Position numbers and translations under genes: made by a program
Assembly (NCBI GenBank): GCA_049841155.1
Contig: JASGHI010000004.1
Location: 62,001-126,000, forward strand
Direction of reading: 5' to 3'
DNA length: 64,000 nt
DNA from: ZC4RG30 sp049841155
Lineage (GTDB): Bacteria > Pseudomonadota > Gammaproteobacteria > Steroidobacterales > Steroidobacteraceae
In this document: positions 46,166 to 54,200 of the stretch, piece after piece
Position numbering within the stretch: the stretch's first letter is position 1
Layout of the letters: each line of letters starts with the position of its first letter
The notes under the pieces: generated by a model
Told to the model about the DNA's origin: nothing
Seen by the model: the letters and a program-made list of their open reading frames with translations, nothing else
The model's database searches: none

Positions 46166-48285
46166 ACGCCCGCAATCTCCCCTCCGGCGCCGCGGGCTGC
46201 GGCGCCATGCCGCCTTCCGCGCCGCTGCCCATGCCGGCCCAGGACCTGAGGCGCAAGCCGGCGCAGCAGCTGCATCCCTTCCCCGAACCGGGCGTGGTCT
46301 TTGCGCGCGCGGTGGCCATTGCCGGCACGCTGGGCATCCTCTGGTACAGCGTGTCCGAGATGATCGCCATCGTCCGTAACGACGACATCACGCTGCTGCA
46401 GGGGCTATTCATCTTCTTCTTTGCGGCGACGCTGGGATGGATTGCGCAGGCGGCGGCCTCGGCGATCGCGGGCCTGCTGCCGCTGCGCCGGCTGCCGCTG
46501 GCGCCGGCCTTTTCTGAGGCAGGCGCAAAGCCGCATCGAACGGCGCTGGTGATGCCGATCTACAATGAGGATCCGCTGCGCACCACGCTCGCGATGCGTG
46601 CCATGGCCGAGGAACTGGCAAGGCAGGGCTGTGCCGCCGGCTTCGAGATCGTGCTGCTGTCGGATTCCACGCGTGCCGATCCGTGGATCCGCGAGTCGCT
46701 GGCCGTGGACCGCCTGCGTGCGGCGCTCGATGGCGTGATGCCGGTGTGGTACCGGCGGCGCTGGCAGAACGTCGGCCGCAAGGCCGGCAACCTGCAGGAT
46801 TTCGTCGAGCGCTGGGGCGCGCGTTTCGAATACATGATCATCCTCGATGCGGACAGCCTCATCGAGGCGCGCACGCTGGTGAAACTGGTGCGGGGGATGC
46901 AGGCCGATCCCACGCTGGGCCTGCTGCAGACCGTGCCGCAGCTGGTGGGCCGCAGCAGCCTGTTCGCACGGCTGCAGCAGTTCGCGGGCCGCATCTATGG
47001 CCCGCCGATCGCGCGCGGCGTTTCCGCGTGGGCAGGCGATGACGGCAACTACTGGGGGCACAACGCCATCCTGCGCGTGGATGCCTTTGCCTCGGCCTGC
47101 GGCCTGCCGGAGCTGCCGGGCCGCAAGCCCTTCGGCGGCCACATCCTCTCGCATGATTTCGTCGAGGCGGCGCTGATGCGCCGCGCCGGCTGGAAGGTGC
47201 GCATGGCCGATGGCGTCGGCGGTTCCTACGAAGAAAGTCCGCCTTCGCTGATCGATATGGCCATCCGCGACCGGCGCTGGGCGCAGGGCAACCTGCAGCA
47301 TGTGAAGGTGCTGGGCGCAGCGGGCCTGCGCTGGCACAGCCGGCTGCACTTTGCCTTCGGCATCATGAGCTATCTGTCCTCGCCGCTATGGCTCATGCTG
47401 CTGCTGCTGGGCTTCGCGCTGTCCGTGCAGGCCAGCCTGCATGATCCGCAGTACTTCCGCCTGGAATTCCAGCTGTTCCCGAACTGGCCGCGGTTCGATG
47501 CCGAGCGCATGCTGCACCTGTTCATCTTCAGTTTCGCTGTGCTGTTCGTGCCCAAGGCCATCGGCTTCGTGAAGGCGCTGTGGTCGCTGCGCATGCGGCG
47601 CGCGCTGGGGACGCTGGAGTTCCTTGTCAGCGTCGTGGTGGAACTGCTGCTCTCGGCGCTGTATGCGCCGGTGCTGATGCTGATGCAGAGCCGCTACGTG
47701 GCCGAGATCCTCACCGGCCGTGATGCCGGCTGGTCCGCGCAGCGCCGCAGCGAAGGTGTGGTGAGCTGGGGGGAAGCGTGGAGCTTTCACTGGGGCCACA
47801 CGCTGGCCGGCGTGCTGCTCGGCGCGCTGTTCGCGTATCTCGCGCCGGGGCTGCTGCCCTGGCTGTCGCCGGTGCTGATCGGCATGCTGCTGGCCGTGCC
47901 GCTGTCGCGCTACAGCGGCAGCACCGACATCGGCCGCTGGCTGGCGCACCTGGGCATCCTGTGCACGCCCGAGGAAGTGCAGGTGCCCGACATCGTGCGG
48001 CGCCGCGATGCGCTGATCGCTGCGGCGCCGCCGCTGCCCGAAGATGGCCTGCGGGCGCTGGCGCTGGATGCGCATGGCCGCGCCGTGCACCTGGAGGAGA
48101 ATTTGCCGCCGCCGCAGCCGCGGCGCGGCCATCCCGATCCGGAGCAGCTCACCGCAGCGCGCAAGCTCGACGAAGCGCACACACTGGACGAGGCGCTGCA
48201 ATGGCTCTCGCCGCGTGAACGCGTGTTCGTCGCCAGCGATGCGGGCATGCTGCAGCGGCTGGCGCAACTGGCGGCACAGACATGA
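46150..48285 (+). CDS. opgH: Glucans biosynthesis glucosyltransferase H
   Basis: 711-residue inner-membrane family-2 glycosyltransferase that polymerises beta-1,2-glucose from UDP-glucose for periplasmic glucans. Processive glycosyltransferase motifs: Asp172 in LLSDSTR, DAD (233-235) in IILDADSLIEA, GDDGNYWGHN, HDFVEAALMRRAGW and the (Q/R)xxRW-type RRWAQGN. Membrane helices flank the catalytic domain at about 51-68, 85-107, then 398-420, 455 onward and several after 500. Slightly shorter than E. coli OpgH (847), mainly in the N-terminal cytoplasmic region. Overlaps DUF423 by four bases. Confidence 0.95.
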   Translation: MDGELNARNLPSGAAGCGAMPPSAPLPMPAQDLRRKPAQQLHPFPEPGVVFARAVAIAGTLGILWYSVSEMIAIVRNDDITLLQGLFIFFFAATLGWIAQAAASAIAGLLPLRRLPLAPAFSEAGAKPHRTALVMPIYNEDPLRTTLAMRAMAEELARQGCAAGFEIVLLSDSTRADPWIRESLAVDRLRAALDGVMPVWYRRRWQNVGRKAGNLQDFVERWGARFEYMIILDADSLIEARTLVKLVRGMQADPTLGLLQTVPQLVGRSSLFARLQQFAGRIYGPPIARGVSAWAGDDGNYWGHNAILRVDAFASACGLPELPGRKPFGGHILSHDFVEAALMRRAGWKVRMADGVGGSYEESPPSLIDMAIRDRRWAQGNLQHVKVLGAAGLRWHSRLHFAFGIMSYLSSPLWLMLLLLGFALSVQASLHDPQYFRLEFQLFPNWPRFDAERMLHLFIFSFAVLFVPKAIGFVKALWSLRMRRALGTLEFLVSVVVELLLSALYAPVLMLMQSRYVAEILTGRDAGWSAQRRSEGVVSWGEAWSFHWGHTLAGVLLGALFAYLAPGLLPWLSPVLIGMLLAVPLSRYSGSTDIGRWLAHLGILCTPEEVQVPDIVRRRDALIAAAPPLPEDGLRALALDAHGRAVHLEENLPPPQPRRGHPDPEQLTAARKLDEAHTLDEALQWLSPRERVFVASDAGMLQRLAQLAAQT

Positions 48286-48695
48286 TCCATCGCAACGCGC
48301 GTGGCTTTCTCGCGGCCGCAGGTCTGCTGCTGGCATTGGCAACCATCGCCGGAGCGCTGGGTGCACATGCACTGCGCGGCGTGCTGGATGCGCAGCAACT
48401 GGTTTCCTTCGATGTGGCGGTGAAGCACCAGTTCTTCCACTCGCTGGGTCTGATCGGCGTGGCGCTGCTGCTGGACCGGGTGCGCGATGCGCGGACGCAG
48501 CGCAGGCTGGCAGTGGCTGCGTGGCTGCTGATCGCGGGTGTCCTGTGCTTCAGCGGCAGCATCTATCTGCTGCTTGCAGGCGGGCCGCGTCTGCTCGGGC
48601 CGGTCACGCCGCTGGGTGGGTTGCTGTTGATCGGCGGGTGGTTGTGGTTTGCGCTTGCAGCGCTGCGGATGCCAGCCATCCCACGAAATGATTAA
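48282..48695 (+). CDS. DUF423 family membrane protein
   Basis: 137 residues, four hydrophobic helices. Family features: GFLAAAGLLLALATIAGALGAHALRG (in parts), the HQFFHSLGLIGVALL segment, FSGSIYLLLAGGPRLLGPVTPLGG, a pattern I know from DUF423/YgdD proteins of unknown function. It overlaps opgH (ATGA), making a three-gene operon opgG-opgH-DUF423. The last bases abut the first 15-bp repeat flanking the Fic gene. Confidence 0.92.
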   Translation: MIHRNARGFLAAAGLLLALATIAGALGAHALRGVLDAQQLVSFDVAVKHQFFHSLGLIGVALLLDRVRDARTQRRLAVAAWLLIAGVLCFSGSIYLLLAGGPRLLGPVTPLGGLLLIGGWLWFALAALRMPAIPRND

Positions 48696-48704
48696 CCATA
48701 ATGT
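48690..48704 (+). repeat. Direct repeat GATTAACCATAATGT, left copy
   Basis: 15 bases identical to 50061-50075. This copy overlaps the DUF423 stop codon. It begins the AT-rich 103-base leader of the fic gene (48696-48798), which contains runs such as ttatatatcc and tatattggaatataac likely to hold its promoter. Confidence 0.8.
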
Positions 48705-48798
48705 AATGATTAGCCGCGGACTTATATATCCGTTCCGGGCGGTATATTGGAATATAACCAATTGATCTAAAATAGAAAAAATGCGCTAAATAGCGGAC

Positions 48799-50013
48799 AT
48801 GAAAGCGGACATCGAAATGGTGCCGGACCGCGGCGAACCGGTGACCCTGATGGAGCCTCTTCTTGTAGGAGAGCACTCGGCCCATCGGACCGAATTGAAC
48901 GACCTGGCGCTGGAGCTGGCCGAGGCCAGCCAGGGTTTTCGTCGATCCCTGCCGCCGGGGCTGGTTGAATCGCTGGCCTCGCTGGTGCGTTCGATGAACT
49001 GCTACTACAGCAATCTCATCGAAGGGCATGACACGCATCCGGTGGATATCGAGCGCGCACTCAAGGGTGATTACAGTTCGGATGAGCGGCGACGGAACCT
49101 GCAGCTGGAAGCTCAGGCGCATATCGCGCTCCAGCAGTGGCTGGATGGCGGTGCGCTGGGCGATCGCGCCACGACGGTGGAGGGCATTTGCGAGCTGCAT
49201 CGGCGCTTTCACGAGCGGCTGCCGGAGAAGCTGCTGTGGAGCGAAGATCCCCATACCGGCGAGAGGCTGCACGTTTTCCCCGGGCAACTGCGCACGCGGG
49301 ATGTTCAGGTCGGACAGCACATTGCGGTCAGTCCAGGCGCCGTGCCGCGCTTTCTGTCCCGCTATGAAGAAGGCTATGCGCCGCTGAGCCGGATGCAGAA
49401 GATCATCGCCGCGGCGGCGGCTCATCACCGGCTCGTGTGGATACATCCCTTCCTGGATGGCAATGGTCGCGTGGCGCGCCTGATGTCGCATGCCATGATG
49501 CTCGATCTGCTGGACACGGCTGGCCTGTGGTCGATCGCGCGCGGTCTGGCGCGCCAGGTCGGGGAGTACAAGCGGCATCTTGCGGCCTGTGATCAGCCGC
49601 GCCGCGATGATGTGGATGGGCGCGGCGCGTTGAGTGAAGAGAATCTGGCCGCCTTTACCGCGTTTTTCCTGCGCACCTGTCTGGACCAGGTCCGGTTCAT
49701 GGAAGCGTTGATGAAGCCCGAATCACTGCGCACGCGCATCCAGCTGTGGGCCGAGGAGCAGGTACGTTTGGGCAAGCTGCCCGGGCGGGTCCAGGCGGTA
49801 CTCGATGCCATCCTGTATCGCGGTGAGCTGCTGCGCGCTGACGTGGCGGCTGTCGTGGGCACGGGTGAGCGGCAGGCGCGGCGCGTGACCTCGGCGCTGA
49901 TCGAATCGGGAGTGCTCACATCCGGGAGTTCCCGCGCGCCGCTGCGGCTGGCCTTTCCGGCCGAACTCGCATCGCGTTGGGTACCGGGGCTGTTCCCGGA
50001 AAAGCTTGGATGA
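48799..50013 (+). CDS. Fic family AMP-transferase with inhibitory helix and winged-helix tail
   Basis: 404 residues. The Fic active site HPFLDGNGRVAR starts at His216 and matches HPFx(D/E)GNGRxxR, the AMPylation-competent form. An N-terminal inhibitory motif (S/T)xxxE(G/N) is present as SNLIEG (Ser71-Gly76), indicating a class II self-inhibited enzyme. The C-terminal 90 residues (QAVLDAILYRGELLRADVAAVV, GERQARRVTSALIESGVL) form a winged-helix DNA-binding domain. Such stand-alone Fic proteins modify host or own targets such as gyrase and may regulate themselves. Flanked by identical 15-bp repeats. Confidence 0.93.
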   Translation: MKADIEMVPDRGEPVTLMEPLLVGEHSAHRTELNDLALELAEASQGFRRSLPPGLVESLASLVRSMNCYYSNLIEGHDTHPVDIERALKGDYSSDERRRNLQLEAQAHIALQQWLDGGALGDRATTVEGICELHRRFHERLPEKLLWSEDPHTGERLHVFPGQLRTRDVQVGQHIAVSPGAVPRFLSRYEEGYAPLSRMQKIIAAAAAHHRLVWIHPFLDGNGRVARLMSHAMMLDLLDTAGLWSIARGLARQVGEYKRHLAACDQPRRDDVDGRGALSEENLAAFTAFFLRTCLDQVRFMEALMKPESLRTRIQLWAEEQVRLGKLPGRVQAVLDAILYRGELLRADVAAVVGTGERQARRVTSALIESGVLTSGSSRAPLRLAFPAELASRWVPGLFPEKLG

Positions 50014-50316
50014 GAGCGACCGCAGCCTTGTGTCAGCGGATGCCGGCTGCCCCACGGCCAGATTAACCATAATGTGACGAGTTCTCGCGAAGGGCTATGC
50101 AGGGTCGATAGCCGGGAGCATGATGATCACCAAGCCATGGCGAAGAACTATGGCGGTGTCGGTTTCGCTTGGTAGCTAATACTTCCTGCCGATGTAGCGG
50201 AAGAAGGGAGCAAGCGGTGAAGGTCACCCGCGCATTTGAGATCACGCGCCTGAGTTGCGCGCTGATCTTCACCGAGCCGCCCCGTCCCCTCTGAACTGAC
50301 TGCTCCCTGAAGCAGC
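50014..50316. other. 303-base intergenic region after fic
   Basis: No convincing conventional gene. It contains the right 15-bp repeat (50061-50075) and a possible 25-residue GTG micro-ORF at 50217-50294 with an AAGGGAG ribosome site 8 bases before it, translating as VKVTRAFEITRLSCALIFTE followed by PPRPL. I cannot assign the peptide; it might be a leader peptide or a mobile-element remnant. The TonB-like gene begins at 50317. Confidence 0.5.
50061..50075 (+). repeat. Direct repeat GATTAACCATAATGT, right copy
   Basis: Second exact copy, 47 bases past the fic stop. Together the copies bracket 1.37 kb containing only fic and its leader. They may mark recombination ends of a fic cassette or be operator sites for the winged-helix domain of Fic. 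Confidence 0.8.
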
Positions 50317-51228
50317 ATGGTTCGCAGAGGCGGCAGAGCGGTATCGGTTCTGGCCACCTTCGCTACTGTGGCTCTGCACCTGATGCTGCTGGCTCCTGCG
50401 ATGTGGGGAGACTCCTCGCTGTCGAAGCCGCGTATTCCCGATGCGTATGGCGCCGGTGCCAATGCCGGCACACCTGGTGAGGGTGAAGAACAGCGCCTCA
50501 TCCTCATCGATCTGCATACCAGCCTTTCCCCTCCCGAGAACGTCGTCGAGGCGCACACGCTGGCCAGGCTGGAAGCGCCGTCCTCGATCCTGCACATCGT
50601 CGGTCCCGACAGCTTGCCGCAGATCCCCCTGGAGACGAGCGAAGAGGGCGAGGCGGAAGAGCCTTCCGAAGCCGATCTCATGGCCCGCACCAAGCTGGCC
50701 GGGCTCTACGAGGGCCAGATGCGCGCCCGCATCGAGCGGGCCTGGATGCGTCCCCGTGAAGCAGCGGAAGCGGGTGGCTTCGCCTGCCGGGTGAAGATCC
50801 GCCAGGACCGGCGGGGGCAGATCAATGAAGTGGAACTGGAGCGCTGCAATGGCAGCGTCGCGTGGCAGCAGTCGCTGGTCTCGGCGATCAATGCGGCCTC
50901 GCCGCTGCCCGCGCCGCCGGATACGGCGGTGTTCGTGGATGCATTCAGCATGACGTTCCGTTCGCAGGGCTACGTAGCCGGTGGCCCGGACGAGGGATAT
51001 GCACCGGAGGGGCGGCGCGTAGCAGCGCTGCGACCGGAGGCGATTGTTGTCGTGTATTCAGCAGATCCGGTCTCTGACTCGTCGCCGGCCGAACAGAGTG
51101 GCGACGCCACGTTGAGAACAGTGATGTCCACCAGCGATGGCGTGGTGGAGCTGACGGCAAACGGCAATCAACTGACCTGGGCGATCCGAGAGAAGAAGGA
51201 GAACAAGAGTGTCCCGTCTCAACCTTGA
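50317..51228 (+). CDS. TonB/TolA C-terminal-domain protein upstream of the RHS gene
   Basis: 303 residues. An N-terminal membrane helix (VSVLATFATVALHLMLLAPAMW), an acidic Pro/Ser spacer, and a TonB/TolA-like domain at about 130-215 (RARIERAWMRPREAA, CRVKIRQDRRGQINEVELE, SLVSAINAASPLPAPPD). About 90 extra residues of unknown fold follow the domain (VAALRPEAIVVVYSADPV..., ending KSVPSQP). It overlaps the RHS gene by 20 bases, so production is coupled. It may help move or present the RHS product across the envelope (inference). Confidence 0.75.
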   Translation: MVRRGGRAVSVLATFATVALHLMLLAPAMWGDSSLSKPRIPDAYGAGANAGTPGEGEEQRLILIDLHTSLSPPENVVEAHTLARLEAPSSILHIVGPDSLPQIPLETSEEGEAEEPSEADLMARTKLAGLYEGQMRARIERAWMRPREAAEAGGFACRVKIRQDRRGQINEVELERCNGSVAWQQSLVSAINAASPLPAPPDTAVFVDAFSMTFRSQGYVAGGPDEGYAPEGRRVAALRPEAIVVVYSADPVSDSSPAEQSGDATLRTVMSTSDGVVELTANGNQLTWAIREKKENKSVPSQP

Positions 51229-54200
51229 GCATGTCTCCTGGACTCGTGGTTCGTGGGGGATATTGGCCGTGTTGGCGTTTTGGGTGCTGGCTACGGCGCC
51301 GTCCACGGCGGCCGTCGGACGTACCAAGGGGCAGTTCGACGTGTCCAGCACCGGCGCTGCGACCTACACCATTCCCATCTTTACGCCGCCCGGGCCCCAC
51401 GGCATGCAGCCCAACATTGCTCTGGCATACAGCAGCCAAAACGGGGGAGGTCCGGTCGGGAATGGGTGGGGCATTGCGGGGGTTCAAGCCATTACCCGTT
51501 GCAACAAGACCACTGCGCAGGACGCTAATGCTGCCGCAGTGGCTCTGGCCGCGAGCGATGGCTACTGCCTCAATGGCAGGCGCTTGCGAATCACCAACGG
51601 AACCTACGGGGCGGCGGGTTCCACCTATCAGACCGAGATCGCCGATTTCTCGCTGATTACCGCCGTGGGCACTGCGGGCTTGGGGCCCGCCTCCTTTACT
51701 GTCAAGACGAAAGAAGGCTTGACGTACGAGTATGGCAATACCACCGACTCACAGGTGCTGGCCAATGGCACTTCCACCGCCAGGATGTGGCTGGTGAATC
51801 TGATCAGCGATCGCTGGAACAATCGCGTGAAGTTCACTTATGGAACAGGTGGTGTGGCTACCGCCGTTCCGATCAAGATCCAATGGGCAGCTACCAGCCA
51901 CGGTGCCAGCACTTTCGCCAACGAGATGACGTTTACCTATGGCACCAACACACCGGCGAGCACGGAGCAAGGCTACACGGGAGGAACGCAGTACAAGAAC
52001 GATTCGCTGCTGTCCTCCATTTCGGTGGCGGTGTCCGGCACGGTGGAGCGCAAGTACCTGCTGACTTATGACACTTCTCCGACCACCGGGGCTAAGCGTC
52101 TCACCACTATTCTGGAGTGCCCGGATTCTTCTGGTACGGACTGTTTGTCACCGACCTCAGTGGGCTACCAGAACGGACAGGCCGGCACCGGCACTGCGCC
52201 GCTGACCACGCTGGGCAGTGCTGTGAATGCCGTTTATACGGGCTTTGATTTCAACGGCGATGGCTTCGAGGACCTGGTCTACCGGGACGGCAGCAATTGG
52301 TACGTGGCCATGGGATCAACCTCCGGCCTGGGAACGCCCATCAACACTGGCGTGACCAGCAATCTCGTGCCGGGAGACCTTCTGGGCACTGGCAAGGACA
52401 TGTACCTGGCAGTGAACAGCGGTACTTGGTATCTCTATCAGTGGAATGGATCGTCGTTCACGGGGACGAGCACCGGCATTGCGACTTCGAGTACCTCGAC
52501 CAATGTGAGCCTGGCCGATACCAATGGCGACGGCAAGGTGGACCTGATCTACGTGACGGGAATCTCCGGAGCCGTGGTCACGCTGGCCACGCGACCGAAT
52601 ACCTCTACGGGATCGACGCTGTCCTTCGGGGCTCCTGTGACCTCGACCGTCGTGCACTCCATACCCGTGGCTTTCGCGCGAGTTGTTCCTCCTACGGGAT
52701 GGACGGGCAGCCACCGGCGCTTTGACTTCAACGGCGATCTGCGGGAAGACATCGCTTTGGAGCTGGAGTACATGGAGTGTTCGCCCGAGTGCCTCACCGG
52801 CTCACACGTGTTTGGTGCGATCGCCGGCGACGGGTTCACGTACACCCTCGGCCCCATGCTGGCTTTCACCGCCATCGGCGGATGGACTGCCAGCGGCTAT
52901 GCCCTGGACATGAACTCGGACAGTTGCAGCGATGTGCTGATTCGCAACACGCTGCTAATCGCCAAATGCGATGGCAATACCCCGGTCACCATTTCCCTGC
53001 CCAGTGATGCAATGGGAGCGGTCGACTGGAACGGGGATGGGCGCCTGGATCTGATTACGCGGCCGACCGGGAGCACGACCCTCAAAGTCAGTCTTTCCAA
53101 TGGCGCGGGCTTTGGTTCGGCCGTGGATACGGGAATTACAGCTTCTGCTAGCTGCCGAGTGCTGAGGGTGGATGTAGATGGCGATGGTCTGGACGATCTC
53201 ATGTGCTGGGAGGCCCCCGGTGGGTCATTGAAGATCTATCGGCATAACTCCCCTGGCGTCACGCCCGACGTTGCAAAGGATTTTGACGACGGATTTGGTA
53301 TTACACATTCGGTAGCTCACAACCTGACTACTTGGGGAAACTATACGCCCGAGGCGAGTGCGACCTACCCTAATCGCGACTATCGAGGTCCGCTGAAGAT
53401 CGTGGGGGCGGTACTCTCCAGCGACGGAATTGGAGGAGCCTACACCCGGACGTACCAGTACTACGGCGCAGCGATGAACTTGCAGGGGCGCGGCTTTGCC
53501 GGATTTGCTGGACGCAAGGTCACGGACTCTAGAAGTCATGCTCCTTATACGTACGACAACTTCAAGCGCTCTTTCCCCTATACCGGTAGTTCGACGAGAC
53601 ATGAGATCTACTCGCAAAGCGGGACGCTGCTCTTCAGTCGCACTTTCACGCTGGCGGATACGGTTCTGGATGCAACATCCTACAACCAGCGGTATTTCGT
53701 CTATTCCAGCGGTGCGAGTTCCAGTATCTATGAGTACGGGGGCGGCAAGCATGGTGCGCTGATTACCCAGATAACCGAGAGCCGTACCGTCGACAACTGG
53801 GGCAACGTCACGGCGGCCACGACTACGACGACGGACAAGGACAGTGCCTCGTCGCAATATGGGCAAAGCTGGACCGAGTCGGTGTCGACCTCGATCACAC
53901 CGGATACTGGCAGCAACTGGTGCCTGGGGCTGCCGACGAGCACGTCCGTGACCTACTCGACGACGGTTTCGGGTGAGTCGTCCGTGACGCGCAGCAAGAG
54001 CTTCACGCCCGACTACGTGAATTGCCGGCACACCGCCGAAGTCACGGAGCCTGCGAGCAGCATTCGCCGCGTGGATGTGGGTTATGAGTACGACAACTTC
54101 GGCAATGTCAAGAAGGTAGCCGTCACGGGCAGATACTCCTGGGGCGATCCGATGTCGGAGCGCGCGACCCAACTGAACTGGGGGACCACGGGCCAGTTCC

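Noticed and set aside
50217..50294. 25-residue GTG micro-ORF with a decent ribosome site
   Set aside because: Too short and without a recognised partner to be called a gene; mentioned under the intergenic region only.
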